Source: Fictibacillus terranigra (GTDB taxonomy: Bacteria; Bacillota; Bacilli; Bacillales; Fictibacillaceae). Taken from it: a stretch of DNA of 64,000 nt. Position numbers and translations under genes: made by a program. The stretch spans positions 186,001-250,000 of the forward strand of contig NZ_JAUHLN010000003.1 of the NCBI RefSeq assembly GCF_030412265.1. The letters are read 5' to 3'. A model generated the notes under the pieces. The model did no database searches and was not told the DNA's origin. It saw only the letters and a list, made by a program, of their open reading frames with translations. Shown piece after piece: positions 46,056 through 55,479 of this stretch. Every line of letters begins with the position of its first letter. Within the stretch, counting starts at the first letter, position 1.

Positions 46056-46643
46056 TTATTTGCCAGAAGAAGCCGGCCGATCCCTCGTTAAATAATAAAC
46101 AAGAATTACCGAAACAGCGCTGAGCCAGAACGTAAGATAACCGATCAGCTGCATGTGTTCCCAAAGAACATCATACCTTGGCATCATGCCGTATACATAG
46201 TCGACGATCTCGTTATGAAAGGCCCAAAGAGCCGCTACTGCCAGATGACGGAGGCGAATCCGATAGTATGAAGTGTACAGGAGCCCTTCCACCGCCATTC
46301 CAAGATGAGAGAAGATCAGCATGTAGTTCGCCAAATACAGTGGAGGGTCCACGAGACCGCCGGCAATATTCATTCCGACTGCCCATATTCCGTACTTAAA
46401 CAGGCTGACTGCCGCCAGCGCTTCAATATAGGGAAGATTTTTTCCAACTAGAAAGGCAATGAGCACGAAGACAAAGAACAGACTTGCCGTCGGGCTGTCC
46501 GGTACGAAAAGAACGAACTTCAGCGGGGTTTCCGCGAGCTGGTCTTTATACCAGTAATACCCGTAGGCCGTTCCAAGAATATTGATGATAAGCAAACTGG
46601 AAAGGAACCATTTTTGCTTCAGGATTCCATATAGATAGATCAT
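46056..46643 (-). CDS. ypjA: DUF1405 membrane protein YpjA
   Basis: 195 residues, six membrane helices (FLSSLLIINILGTAYGYYWY; LVGKNLPYIEALAAVSLFKY). It matches DUF1405/YpjA and sits between qcrC and ypjB as in B. subtilis. Function is unknown. Confidence 0.85.
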   Translation of the reverse strand: MIYLYGILKQKWFLSSLLIINILGTAYGYYWYKDQLAETPLKFVLFVPDSPTASLFFVFVLIAFLVGKNLPYIEALAAVSLFKYGIWAVGMNIAGGLVDPPLYLANYMLIFSHLGMAVEGLLYTSYYRIRLRHLAVAALWAFHNEIVDYVYGMMPRYDVLWEHMQLIGYLTFWLSAVSVILVYYLTRDRPASSGK

Positions 46644-46673
46644 TTTTTCCCTCTCCTCACTTGCCGGTTGATG

Positions 46674-46705
46674 TAAAAAAAGCTGACTATGAAAGCCAGC
46701 TTTTT
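46674..46705 (-). terminator. Terminator of the qcr operon
   Basis: AAAAAGCTGGCTTTC...AGTCAGCTTTTTTT: stem AAAAAGCTG(G) / (G)TCAGCTTTTT with a T run on the minus strand. Confidence 0.85.
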
Positions 46706-46710
46706 AGATG

Positions 46711-47469
46711 TTACTTTTCTAATTTTGAGATAAAGGTTGCCAATTTTTTCAAATCAGCTTCATTGCCTTTATAAGCGTTTGCAGGCATAGCTCCTTTACC
46801 CTCTTTGGCGATTTTCATGATCTCTTCAGGTTTTAATCCTGTGCCTATGAGCGAAGGCCCCGTTCCGCCTGTCAGTTCTGATCCATGACAGCCTACACAG
46901 GATTGGCCTTTGAACACTTGATAGCCCGGATCGTTCTTGTCAATATTGCTCTCAACGATCTTACCCTGTTCTTTCGCCTTTTCCCAGTCATGGGTAACCA
47001 CTGACTCCCATGTTAAATATGTAATGGAAATAAGGGCAAGCAGCATTAATCCTGTGGCGACAGGTCGGCGCGAAGGACGGCGTTCAGGACCTCTGTCCAG
47101 CCATGGTGCCAGCAGCAGCGCTCCAAAAGCAAGTCCAGGAATAACAATCGTTCCGATCAGAACGTAATCACCGGCAGCGTACTTGTATTTTAAAAGCTGA
47201 TACAAGAAAAGGAAATACCAGTCAGGAAGCGGAATATATCCTGCATCTGTCGGATCTGCCTTACGCTCCAGCGGAGATTCGTGAGAAATGGTTAAGATTA
47301 AATACCCTATTAAAAAGACGGCACCTACCATCCATTCTTTCAAAAGGAAGTTTGGCCAAAACGCCTCCGTTTTTCCGGGATATTCAGAATAATCCTTCGG
47401 GATGTTCGGTTTGCGCTCTGCAGGAACACGGGAGTCTCCTACAAACTTCATTCCTTTGCCTCGATGCAT
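46711..47469 (-). CDS. qcrC: Menaquinol:cytochrome c reductase cytochrome b/c subunit
   Basis: 252 residues. Subunit IV-like part with three membrane helices (WMVGAVFLIGYLILTISHES; YVLIGTIVIPGLAFGALLLA; ATGLMLLALISITYLTWESV), then a fused cytochrome c with heme motif SCVGCH and the axial Met region GAMPAN. It accepts electrons from the Rieske/b complex at the outer membrane face. The ATG follows AAGGGAGGGAGAAAG. Confidence 0.96.
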   Translation of the reverse strand: MHRGKGMKFVGDSRVPAERKPNIPKDYSEYPGKTEAFWPNFLLKEWMVGAVFLIGYLILTISHESPLERKADPTDAGYIPLPDWYFLFLYQLLKYKYAAGDYVLIGTIVIPGLAFGALLLAPWLDRGPERRPSRRPVATGLMLLALISITYLTWESVVTHDWEKAKEQGKIVESNIDKNDPGYQVFKGQSCVGCHGSELTGGTGPSLIGTGLKPEEIMKIAKEGKGAMPANAYKGNEADLKKLATFISKLEK

Positions 47470-47601
47470 CTTTCTCCCTCCCTTTTTTAGCGGCCCAAAG
47501 CCTCTATGCCCTGAAGCATGTCCGCTTTGTCCGCCAAGCTGTATCTCTATTGCAGAGAATGTCTTTCAATTTCAAAAATAAAGATAATTAAAAAGGCAAT
47601 T

Positions 47602-48273
47602 TTACAACGGACCTGAGATACCTTGTTTGCGGATCATGATAAAGTGGGCACCCATTAGCGCCAGCAGTGCAGCTGGCAGGAAGAAAACATGAATCGCAAA
47701 GAAACGCGTTAATGTCTGTGCTCCGATAATCTCTCCGCCTGCAAGGAACGTTTTTGCGATCGGTCCGATCACAGGAATGGTTTCTGCGATCTGAATCCCT
47801 ACTTTTGTAGCGAACAGCGCTTTCATATCCCAAGGCAGCAAATAGCCTGTGAAACCAAGTCCAAGCATAACACCAAAAATAAGTACTCCAACTACCCAGT
47901 TTAATTCACGTGGTTTTTTGTATGCGCCCTGGAAAAATACGCGCAAGGTATGTAAAAACATCATAACGATTACCAAGCTGGCTCCCCAGTGGTGCATCCC
48001 CCTTACGATCACTCCGAATGCCACCTGGTTCTGAAGGTAATAAACGGATTCCCAGGCATTGACGATATCCGGAACATAATACATGGTCAAGAACATTCCA
48101 GACAAGATTTGGATGACCGTAATAAAGAACGTCAATCCTCCGAAACAATAAACGAACGCGGAAAAGTGATGGGCCGGGTTAACGTGCTCTGGCACTTCAT
48201 GGTCAGCCACATCGCGCCACAGCGGCGTAATATCCAAGCGTTCGTCTACCCAATCGTAAATTTTTTGCAGCAT
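47602..48273 (-). CDS. qcrB: Menaquinol:cytochrome c reductase cytochrome b subunit
   Basis: 223 residues, cytochrome b6-like, four membrane helices with the paired heme His (MHHWGASLVIVMMFLHTLRV; FFAIHVFFLPAALLALMGAH) and FTGYLLPWDMKALFATKVG. It binds two b hemes (and a c-type-like one in this family via the first Cys region). It follows qcrA by 3 bases. Confidence 0.96.
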   Translation of the reverse strand: MLQKIYDWVDERLDITPLWRDVADHEVPEHVNPAHHFSAFVYCFGGLTFFITVIQILSGMFLTMYYVPDIVNAWESVYYLQNQVAFGVIVRGMHHWGASLVIVMMFLHTLRVFFQGAYKKPRELNWVVGVLIFGVMLGLGFTGYLLPWDMKALFATKVGIQIAETIPVIGPIAKTFLAGGEIIGAQTLTRFFAIHVFFLPAALLALMGAHFIMIRKQGISGPL

Positions 48274-48276
48274 TTA

Positions 48277-48780
48277 TTACGCCCCCTTTCGTGGTTTTGC
48301 CTTTCCTAGATACAACTTGCCGTCCTTCACCTTGCTGTCATACTCATCAAGAGGCGCAAGAGGCGGTGTGCCTTTAATATTCGTACCGTCTTTTTCATAA
48401 CGGCCTCCGTGGCAAGGACAATAAAATTGGTTTGGGTGGCTTGGATCTGTGTTCCAGTCAATCGTACAACCCAAATGCTTACAAACCGGTGAAAGCGCTA
48501 TTAATTCACCCTTTCCGTTTTTGTACACCCATGCAGATTGGGTGACCTCCGATTCGTACCATCCGTCTTTTTGCTTGATCTTAAAGTTGAATCGCTTTGG
48601 TTCCTTGCCGATCTTGCTGACTTCAGTAACCGCTACCATATCCTGGTCCGCACCCTTTTCAAGGATGGGGTCGATGGCAAAACGCACCATAGGCATGAGC
48701 ATCCCTGCAGCCATGAATCCTCCGACACCTGTCAATGTGTAGTTCAAAAACTGGCGCCTGGAGATATCTTCCTTAGACAT
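48277..48780 (-). CDS. qcrA: Menaquinol:cytochrome c reductase Rieske iron-sulfur subunit
   Basis: 167 residues. Twin-arginine-like start SRRQFLN followed by a membrane helix, then the Rieske ligands CKHLGCTID and CPCHGGRYE. It takes electrons from menaquinol. The ATG at 48780 follows AAGGGGGGGAAACGA; the upstream extension to 48837 has no site. Confidence 0.96.
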   Translation of the reverse strand: MSKEDISRRQFLNYTLTGVGGFMAAGMLMPMVRFAIDPILEKGADQDMVAVTEVSKIGKEPKRFNFKIKQKDGWYESEVTQSAWVYKNGKGELIALSPVCKHLGCTIDWNTDPSHPNQFYCPCHGGRYEKDGTNIKGTPPLAPLDEYDSKVKDGKLYLGKAKPRKGA

Positions 48781-48854
48781 TTCGTTTCCCCCCCTTGCTG
48801 TAAATAAAGTCCATCCGGACAATTGTTTTACACACATATTACTAGGACATTAAC

Positions 48855-48884
48855 ATGATAGCGTAAGTTGTCTTTTACTGTCAA
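48855..48884 (-). promoter_or_regulatory. Predicted sigma-A promoter of qcrABC
   Basis: Minus strand: -35 TTGACA (48879-48884), 18-base spacer, -10 TATCAT (48855-48860). Confidence 0.65.
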
Positions 48885-48914
48885 TATGAACATGTATCTC
48901 CAGTACTTGGTTTT

Positions 48915-49376
48915 TCAGCTTTCCTGCCACTTATGGAGAATGATCTGAAACAGCTGCTTGACCTGTTCTTTGATGATCTCTTCTTTGTATGAAGGATCCA
49001 TTGTTTCCATCGGGATGACAGGCATCCAAAGGAGATTTTCTCCCAGCTTCTGTTCACTTTTTTTCCATTCGGCATCACTCGTAAGGAAAAAAATATGCCG
49101 GAACCCTTCCTCTTTGAGTTCCTTTACCCATGACAGGAGCCTGGATATGAGAGCTTCTTCACTATCATGTTTTAAATAGGTAAAAGCGGGCATCAGAAAT
49201 AAACGGCCGTGAAGCTGCCGTTCTGTTTCTTCAGCGATCAGAAGGGAATAATCGGCCATTCCGGCGCTTGTTTTCATGGAAATCCCGAAGGAGAGGGGCT
49301 GCAGAGGGATGACAACCGTATCGACGAACTCTTTTGACTGCTGATAAACTGTAATATCACCTGATCTCCATTTCAT
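48915..49376 (-). CDS. ypiF: DUF2487 protein YpiF
   Basis: 153 residues. MKWRSGDITVYQQSKEFVDT and WVKELKEEGFRHIFFLTSDA fit the YpiF/DUF2487 family; its place before qcrA is conserved. Function is unknown. The ATG at 49376 follows AAAGGAGCTTCACAG. Confidence 0.84.
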   Translation of the reverse strand: MKWRSGDITVYQQSKEFVDTVVIPLQPLSFGISMKTSAGMADYSLLIAEETERQLHGRLFLMPAFTYLKHDSEEALISRLLSWVKELKEEGFRHIFFLTSDAEWKKSEQKLGENLLWMPVIPMETMDPSYKEEIIKEQVKQLFQIILHKWQES

Positions 49377-49439
49377 CTGTGAAGCTCCTTTATGCAATAA
49401 TAGTTTGCTGTTTACTCCATCGTATCAAAAAACAAAAAA

Positions 49440-49466
49440 TAAAACCCTCTTTTTTAAAAAGAGGGC
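49440..49466 (-). terminator. Terminator of ypiB
   Basis: GCCCTCTTTTT and AAAAAGAGGGT form the stem right after the ypiB stop, followed by TTTATTTT. Confidence 0.8.
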
Positions 49467-50002
49467 TACAACTTTCTAAGTTCGTCAGTCAGCTGCTGGA
49501 ACGTTTCTTCATCTTTTTGATCCAGCGCACGGTCAATTTTTACGAGAATTTTTTGTTTTTTAAACTGAGACACCGATTGGTCCAGAATCAGTTCTGCCCA
49601 CAGGCCGTATTTGCGGTCTGTCACCATATTGTCAGGCAAATGCGGGTTTTCTTCCAGCACAGAAGCGTACTCGGGTGTCAACCTTGAAGAATTAAAGTTC
49701 AATTCGATAAAGATATCTTCTTCGTGATTAAGACGGATATCGTGGAATGATTTTTCCGCATCCGTCGTTAAAACATTCTGTTTATAAAAACGGAACGGGA
49801 CACCATCCGTGCATTGAGCGGACATAATAATGGCTTTAGGGCAATACTCTGCTTTTTCGACAAAGTGAACCTTTTCCATGAGCTGGTCGTCACTGACAAG
49901 GTAATTTAACAACCAGACGCACTCACGTTTTTTTAGTTGATAATGATTTAAAAACCATTTGATAAAATCCTTTTTTTCAAGGACAGAAACGGTGCTGCTC
50001 AT
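49466..50002 (-). CDS. ypiB: UPF0302 protein YpiB
   Basis: 178 residues. [20 protein letters not shown] and [16 protein letters not shown] are the UPF0302 signatures. Function is unknown. The ATG at 50002 follows GGGGGGATCACA. Confidence 0.87.
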   Translation of the reverse strand: MSSTVSVLEKKDFIKWFLNHYQLKKRECVWLLNYLVSDDQLMEKVHFVEKAEYCPKAIIMSAQCTDGVPFRFYKQNVLTTDAEKSFHDIRLNHEEDIFIELNFNSSRLTPEYASVLEENPHLPDNMVTDRKYGLWAELILDQSVSQFKKQKILVKIDRALDQKDEETFQQLTDELRKL

Positions 50003-50111
50003 TGTGATCCCCCCATCATTCCTAACCAAAGTATATTACTTTAGTATATTCTTGCCCTGCTTGTTAAATCCTTCTAACCGGAAAGAATATTTACAGAAAA
50101 AAGCGGGTGGT

Positions 50112-51371
50112 TTAGAACTCTTCCAGCCTGCTGATCGTCTCCTCCACATGGTGAAGGTTCGGGTTCAGTGATAAGGCATGTTTCAAGATGCCCGCTGCCT
50201 TGACAGGTTCTCCTTCTTCAATCAGAAACATTCCGTACTCTTCCAGGAAAACTTCATGATTTTTAAAATAAGGATAGGCCCCTTCATATTGTTCTCTGGC
50301 AAGTTTATATTCTTCTGATTCCTTGTATGCAAAGGCCAGATCCCATATTATCTCGGGTGTCTCATCACCTTGTTCTGCCACATGTGTGAGCAGTTCGATC
50401 ATATCGTCAAAACGTTCTTCTTTTTTCAGCATGGATGACAAATGAAGGACAGCCTCTGCATTTGATGGGTTAAGCGCAATCACTTCCCTCGCATACTTTT
50501 CGCCTTCTTCTCTGTTTCCGGTACGGTACATGAGGCGCGCCGCACGCACTTTAAGGTCTTCATTGAATTCGTCTTTGCTGATTCCTTGCCTGATCACCTC
50601 GACCGCTTCATCGAGAGCTCCTTCTTCCTCATAGGAGGCGGCAAGCAATGGATAGAGAGTTGTATATTCAGGATCCAGTTCTTTTAATTCTTCCAGAGCA
50701 GAAATGGATGTTTTATACTCCCCTGTTTTATGCGCCGTCAATCCGTATCCGAACAGACTGTGCAGTTCCTTTTTCAACTCCAGCCCTTTTTTATAATACT
50801 CGAGAGCTTCTTCAAACTTTCCGCCCCTGCTCAGTGCCTCAGCAAGCCTCAGGTAAAGGTCTCCTTCCGGAAGCGTCGAAGCAATCGGTTCAGCTTCCTT
50901 GAAGAAGGCGGCACTCTTGATAAAATCGCCCCTCTCTAAATACAGTTCACCAAGAGCATAGGCAAGGACAGGCTCGTCCGGTCTCGTCTTCTTGGCCTTC
51001 AGCAGCTTTTGTTCTGCTACTTCATGAAGCCCCTGCATAAAATAAAGGTCTGCCTGCAGAAGGAGAGATTGGACGTAGGAATCGTCATTTGCACTGATCT
51101 GTCCCAGTATTTCAAGAGCTTCGTCTTCCTTTTCCATCTCGATGAGCAGCTCGGCGGCAAAGATGCCGAGGTCCCCATCCTCAGGATAAAAAGCTCTTAG
51201 CTGTTTGACGATTCCCATCGCTTCCTCTAAATGTCCCCAGTTTTCATAGACCCTTGCGATTGTGTAGAGCGTTTGATGGTCAGCTTCTTTTCTAAGTAAC
51301 TCAATGAGCTTCATGCCCTCCTGGACATGTCCCATTTCAACAAGGGTGATGGCTTCCTGTAACTTTTCCAC
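50112..51371 (-). CDS. ypiA: TPR-repeat protein YpiA
   Basis: 419 residues made of about eleven tetratricopeptide repeats (for example AYALGELYLERGDFIKSAAF; GDLYLRLAEALSRGGKFEEA; ALAAASYEEEGALDEAVEV-like). It is a cytosolic scaffold of unknown partner. GTG start at 51371 after GAGAAGGAGTTTTTATTC. It has its own promoter, so it is not expressed from the hisC side. Confidence 0.88.
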   Translation of the reverse strand: MEKLQEAITLVEMGHVQEGMKLIELLRKEADHQTLYTIARVYENWGHLEEAMGIVKQLRAFYPEDGDLGIFAAELLIEMEKEDEALEILGQISANDDSYVQSLLLQADLYFMQGLHEVAEQKLLKAKKTRPDEPVLAYALGELYLERGDFIKSAAFFKEAEPIASTLPEGDLYLRLAEALSRGGKFEEALEYYKKGLELKKELHSLFGYGLTAHKTGEYKTSISALEELKELDPEYTTLYPLLAASYEEEGALDEAVEVIRQGISKDEFNEDLKVRAARLMYRTGNREEGEKYAREVIALNPSNAEAVLHLSSMLKKEERFDDMIELLTHVAEQGDETPEIIWDLAFAYKESEEYKLAREQYEGAYPYFKNHEVFLEEYGMFLIEEGEPVKAAGILKHALSLNPNLHHVEETISRLEEF

Positions 51372-51412
51372 GAATAAAAACTCCTTCTCTCACGGCAGTC
51401 TGTTTGGTAACC

Positions 51413-51442
51413 ATTATACATGAGAGAGGGCGTCCGCATCAA
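51413..51442 (-). promoter_or_regulatory. Predicted sigma-A promoter of ypiA
   Basis: Minus strand: -35 TTGATG (51437-51442), 18-base spacer, perfect -10 TATAAT (51413-51418), about 35 bases before the ypiA start codon. Confidence 0.75.
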
Positions 51443-51517
51443 AATGTACGTCTTCAACTGCCGCCCTTATATAGACAGGCTATGAGCAAGCAGATAAAGA
51501 TATGAGTATTTCAAAAC

Positions 51518-51591
51518 AAAAAAAACCCTGACTTTGAAAGCGCTGTCAGGGAAAACAATAATATGGATAGGAGTGGAGAGAAACCATATTA
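51518..51591 (-). ncRNA. Candidate small regulatory RNA of about 74 nt between hisC and ypiA
   Basis: Minus strand, start near 51591. First stem TAATATGG / CCATATTA (perfect 8 bp; 51591-51584 and 51566-51559) displays the 17-base loop TTTCTCTCCACTCCTAT, which is C/U-rich and can pair with ribosome binding sites such as AGGAGTGGAG. An 8-base linker follows, then the intrinsic terminator CCCTGAC / GTCAGGG with a run of eight T (51525-51518). It has its own strong promoter, and ypiA has a separate one, so it does not look like a leader. No start codon with a usable ORF is present. Confidence 0.65.
51534..51549 (+). promoter_or_regulatory. cre-like site inside the small-RNA terminator
   Basis: TTGAAAGCGCTGTCAG matches the cre consensus at all positions but the last. 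It spans part of the terminator stem and loop, so bound CcpA could act as a roadblock about 45 bases into the transcript. It may be a chance match. Confidence 0.45.
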
Positions 51592-51596
51592 GTTAT

Positions 51597-51624
51597 ATTA
51601 TAGCAGTCCCGACGTAAAAATCAA
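51597..51624 (-). promoter_or_regulatory. Predicted sigma-A promoter of the candidate small RNA
   Basis: Minus strand: -35 TTGATT (51619-51624), 16-base spacer, perfect -10 TATAAT (51597-51602) preceded by TGC, an extended -10 element. Confidence 0.75.
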
Positions 51625-51654
51625 CAGTATTTTTCGAAAATTTTGAATTTATCG

Positions 51655-51681
51655 AGAGAGAGACCAAGCCGGCCTCTCTTC
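51655..51681 (-). terminator. Weak hairpin after hisC
   Basis: AGAGAGGCC and GGTCTCTCT can pair (one G-T) 10 bases after the hisC stop, but only CGATAAATTC follows, so it is at best a weak or processing hairpin. Confidence 0.4.
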
Positions 51682-51691
51682 TCCAGATGAT

Positions 51692-52804
51692 TTATACCGT
51701 TTCTTCTTTCACGTTTCCAGACTTCAGTAAATAGTTTTCCAGGTGTTCAATGATCTCACTGTTCTGCTCTTTGTCACCGATCGTAATCCTCAAGCTTGTC
51801 GGAAAACCTAAGGCAGCACCCGAACGCACGATATAGCCTCTTTCCAGGAGATGCTGGAACAAAAGGTTCGAATCCTGTTTAAAATCAATGAGGATAAAAT
51901 TGGCCTGGGAAGGATAATAGTCCAATCCTCTTGCCTTGCAGAAATCATAGAATTGCTGCAGGCCTTCTCTGTTTCTATCAGAGCAGGACTTGATGAATTC
52001 CTGATCTTTAATCGCAGCCCGAGCCGCTGCCTGTGCAATGCGAGAAGTGTTGAACGGTTCTCTGGCAGGTTCAATGGCAGTGATGAGCTTCTCATTACCG
52101 ATCCCGTAACCGATTCGCAGCGCAGCCAATCCATAGGCTTTAGAAAATGTCCTTAGGATGACGAGGTTTGGATACATATCCAGGAAAGGGATGGTTTCCG
52201 GAAAATCATCGGCTACTACGTATTCATAGTAGGCTTCATCGCTCACGACGAGCACGTTATCCGGAACATCCGCCATAAATGACTTGAACGATTGTTGATC
52301 AATATAGTGGCCTGTCGGGTTATTAGGGCTGCAAAGCCAAACGATCCTTGTTTGGCCGTCAATAGCCTTCAGCATGCCATCCAGGTCATGCTCTCCATTA
52401 AGCAGCGGAATCTCGCGTACTTCTGCACCTTCAATGACGGCGTTATGCTTGTATTGCGGAAAAGTGTTCGCTGCCATGACCGTGTTCGTGCCTTCACGAA
52501 GGAAGCTTCTTGACAAGATCTGCACGACTTCGTCGGATCCGTTGCCAAAAATTAAGCTGCCTTCTTTGACTCCTAAAAAACGTGAAAGCTCCTCCCTGAG
52601 TTCTGCACTGTATCCGTCAGGATAAAGCCCAAGATTAGCGGCCTCTGCTGTGATCGCATCTTTTACAGACGGTGAGCTTCCATAAGGATTTTCATTGGAT
52701 GCCAATTTAACAATTTTGGACAGCCCGTATTCCCTTTTCACTTCCTCAATTGGTTTGCCCGGCTGATAAGGTTTTAAATTTAATAACTGTGATTTTGCCT
52801 CCAC
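51692..52804 (-). CDS. hisC: Histidinol-phosphate aminotransferase
   Basis: 370 residues, fold type I aminotransferase: [31 protein letters not shown] and the PLP-Lys motif [17 protein letters not shown]. In Bacillus HisC serves histidine and also phenylalanine/tyrosine synthesis. GTG start at 52804 behind AAAGGAAGGGTCTTT, 18 bases after trpA. tyrA and aroE, which follow it in B. subtilis, are not here. Confidence 0.95.
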   Translation of the reverse strand: MEAKSQLLNLKPYQPGKPIEEVKREYGLSKIVKLASNENPYGSSPSVKDAITAEAANLGLYPDGYSAELREELSRFLGVKEGSLIFGNGSDEVVQILSRSFLREGTNTVMAANTFPQYKHNAVIEGAEVREIPLLNGEHDLDGMLKAIDGQTRIVWLCSPNNPTGHYIDQQSFKSFMADVPDNVLVVSDEAYYEYVVADDFPETIPFLDMYPNLVILRTFSKAYGLAALRIGYGIGNEKLITAIEPAREPFNTSRIAQAAARAAIKDQEFIKSCSDRNREGLQQFYDFCKARGLDYYPSQANFILIDFKQDSNLLFQHLLERGYIVRSGAALGFPTSLRITIGDKEQNSEIIEHLENYLLKSGNVKEETV

Positions 52805-52822
52805 AAAGACCCTTCCTTTCGG

Positions 52823-53638
52823 TTAACTGTAAACTTTCAGCGGGACCAGTGCAGCCAGGAAATCTGAAAACGTTTGAAGTGCTTCCCTTTGCTTATCCTC
52901 CCTGAGAAGGTCCGGTCCCAGCTCCTCAATTTTTGAAACGATGGTGCTGCCTACGATGAAACCATCGCATTTCTCCTCGAATTGCTGCATCTGCTCTCTG
53001 CTTGACAGTCCGAAACCGATGAGAACCGGAACTGAACTTGCCGCTCTCGCATCATTCAAAAAGCGGTCGATTCCGCTTGCAAACGATGTCCTTGCCCCGG
53101 TAACACCAAGGGAAGAGATGCAATATAGAAATCCTTGTGAGGACTCTCCGATCTCTTTAAGCCTACCTTCAGATGTAGTGGGTGCAGCGAGAGAAATGAG
53201 ACTGAGATCATGATCTGAACATGACGCCTGAAGGTCTTTGCTCTCTTCAAAAGGCATGTCCGGAACAAGGAGCCCATCTATTTCGTGCTGTGCTGCCAAT
53301 TCAAAAAATTTCTGTTCTCCCAATTGTAACAAAAGATTGTAATAAGTAAAGATAATGACCGGAATCGTTAAACCTGCACCTCGCATATCGGAGACGAGCA
53401 CCATCGCTTTTTCCAGGGTCATATCATTTTCAAGCGCCCGTTTGGAAGCACGCTGAATGACAGGTCCATCTGCGAGCGGATCGGAATAGGGAATCCCAAG
53501 TTCAAGAGCATCCGCCCCTGCTTTTTGAAGAGCGATGGCCAGGTCAACGGTAATATCAGGTGAAGGGTCACCTGCTGTAATAAAAGGTACAAACAACGGT
53601 GATTTTTTTTGCTGAAACTCTTTTATTCTATTCCCCAT
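52823..53638 (-). CDS. trpA: Tryptophan synthase alpha chain
   Basis: 271 residues. [31 protein letters not shown] with the catalytic Asp, and [10 protein letters not shown]. It cleaves indole-glycerol phosphate to indole. The ATG at 53638 is 9 bases after GGAGG and overlaps the trpB end by 11 bases; longer starts lie inside trpB. Confidence 0.95.
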   Translation of the reverse strand: MGNRIKEFQQKKSPLFVPFITAGDPSPDITVDLAIALQKAGADALELGIPYSDPLADGPVIQRASKRALENDMTLEKAMVLVSDMRGAGLTIPVIIFTYYNLLLQLGEQKFFELAAQHEIDGLLVPDMPFEESKDLQASCSDHDLSLISLAAPTTSEGRLKEIGESSQGFLYCISSLGVTGARTSFASGIDRFLNDARAASSVPVLIGFGLSSREQMQQFEEKCDGFIVGSTIVSKIEELGPDLLREDKQREALQTFSDFLAALVPLKVYS

Positions 53639-54836
53639 GAGCGGCATCCTCCTTCTGCTTTTCAAAAAGTGTATGAACGTCTTTATCTCCTCTGCCCGAG
53701 AGGCAGACGATAATATTTTCACCGGATTTCATGCTGCTGGCTTCCTTGAGGGCCTGTGCCACCGCATGTGCGCTCTCGAGAGCGCATAAGATGCCTTCTT
53801 CACGGCAAAGAAGATTCAGTGCTTCGAGCGCTTCATGATCCGTAATGTTTTCATATCTCACTCGTTCTGTAGATTTTAAGAAAGCATGCTCCGGCCCCAC
53901 ACCCGGATAATCCAAACCTGCGGAGATCGAATAGGGCTCCTGAATCTGCCCGTCCTGGGACTGAAGCAGGTAGGTCATTGAACCATGGATGACACCTGCG
54001 GTCCCATTGGCCATGGTCGCGGCATGCAATCCAGTCAAGAGGCCTTTTCCTCCGGCTTCAACCCCGACTAGAGAAACATCCTCTTCAACGAAGGCGGAAA
54101 ACATACCGATCGCATTGCTGCCGCCTCCGACACATGCGACGACTTTATCTGGCATGCGGCCATCCTTAATTTGTGCAAACTGGGCTTTTGCCTCGTAACC
54201 GATGACACTCTGAAACTCTTTAACGATCTTTGGATAAGGATGGGGACCTACAGCCGAACCGATCATGTAGAAGGTATCATCAACGGATGCTACCCATTGG
54301 CGGATCGCTTCATTCGTTGCGTCTTTCAGTGTTTTCGTGCCGCTGCTCACAGGAATCACTTCTGCTCCAAGCAGTTTCATACGGAATACATTTAACGCCT
54401 GCCGCCTGATGTCCTCTTCGCCCATGTACACTTTACATTCCAAACCATACCTTGAGGCCGCTGTAGCGGCTGCAACCCCATGCTGTCCCGCTCCTGTTTC
54501 AGCGATGATTTTTTTCTTGTCCATTCTTTTGGCTAGAAGCGCCTGCCCGATTGCGTTATTGATCTTATGTGCACCAGTATGGTTCAAGTCTTCCCGTTTC
54601 AGGTAGATGGAAGCTCCCCCCACCCGTCTGCTCAGCTTTCCAGCATAGGTTAATGGGGTGGGCCGACCGGAATAGTCGGTCAGTTCATGCTGAAGTTCCT
54701 CCATGAAGCCTGGGTTTTCAATCGCTTCCTTGAATCCTTTTTCAAGGTCTTCCAAAGCAAACATAATCGTTTCCGGTACAAATTTTCCGCCAAATTCTCC
54801 ATATCTGCCCCGGCTGTCAGGATATACTGCTTTCAT
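53628..54836 (-). CDS. trpB: Tryptophan synthase beta chain
   Basis: 402 residues. [20 protein letters not shown] with the PLP-Lys, [12 protein letters not shown], and [12 protein letters not shown]. It condenses indole and serine to tryptophan. Overlaps trpF by 20 bases. It draws on serine, linking it to the riboswitch-controlled serA of this window. Confidence 0.96.
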   Translation of the reverse strand: MKAVYPDSRGRYGEFGGKFVPETIMFALEDLEKGFKEAIENPGFMEELQHELTDYSGRPTPLTYAGKLSRRVGGASIYLKREDLNHTGAHKINNAIGQALLAKRMDKKKIIAETGAGQHGVAAATAASRYGLECKVYMGEEDIRRQALNVFRMKLLGAEVIPVSSGTKTLKDATNEAIRQWVASVDDTFYMIGSAVGPHPYPKIVKEFQSVIGYEAKAQFAQIKDGRMPDKVVACVGGGSNAIGMFSAFVEEDVSLVGVEAGGKGLLTGLHAATMANGTAGVIHGSMTYLLQSQDGQIQEPYSISAGLDYPGVGPEHAFLKSTERVRYENITDHEALEALNLLCREEGILCALESAHAVAQALKEASSMKSGENIIVCLSGRGDKDVHTLFEKQKEDAAHGE

Positions 54837-55479
54837 CTTGCATCATCATCCCTTCTAAATCCTTAATTTTCATACGGCTTTTTTTGCCGTCTTCTTCAAT
54901 TCCGCTGCTTATATCAATGCCGTGCGGACGATAGTTCAGCAGCTTCATAATATTTTCCGCCTGAATACCTCCCGCGATAAAACAAGCAACGCCTTGCCGT
55001 GCGGCCTCTTCTAAATACATGGGCACCGCCTCCCAGTCAAAGGCTGTGCCCGTCCCTCCATATACTCCTTCTACACGGGCATCGATAACGTATGCATCCG
55101 CGAATCCTTCAAACTCTTTCATGGAGTTCCATCCGCTTGCCTCATGCCGTATCGCTTTCCATATTGTTTTTCCGGTTACTCGTTTCAGTTCTTGAAGAAA
55201 GCCTGGTGTTTCGTCTCCATGGCATTGAATGATATTCAACGGTGCTTTTTCTAAAGCATCCTGCACCTCTTCAATCGTCGGGTTAACAAATACACCTGTT
55301 AATTGCAGGTTGACAGGCTGGATCTCCCTAATCCATTGACCCGCGTCTTCCGGATCAACCCTCCGTTTGCTCGAAGCAAAAATAAAGCCTGCAAAATGAG
55401 CCAGTGATTCTTTCACAAGAAGGAGATCTTCCTTGCTTCGGCAGCCGCAATATTTAATAAACGGAATTTTAGCTGCCAT
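54817..55479 (-). CDS. trpF: Phosphoribosylanthranilate isomerase
   Basis: 220 residues, TIM barrel: [12 protein letters not shown] (family KICG), [22 protein letters not shown] and [20 protein letters not shown] at the phosphate site. The ATG at 55479 overlaps the trpC end by 11 bases. The N-terminus carries a few extra residues before the first strand. Confidence 0.93.
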   Translation of the reverse strand: MAAKIPFIKYCGCRSKEDLLLVKESLAHFAGFIFASSKRRVDPEDAGQWIREIQPVNLQLTGVFVNPTIEEVQDALEKAPLNIIQCHGDETPGFLQELKRVTGKTIWKAIRHEASGWNSMKEFEGFADAYVIDARVEGVYGGTGTAFDWEAVPMYLEEAARQGVACFIAGGIQAENIMKLLNYRPHGIDISSGIEEDGKKSRMKIKDLEGMMMQDESSIS

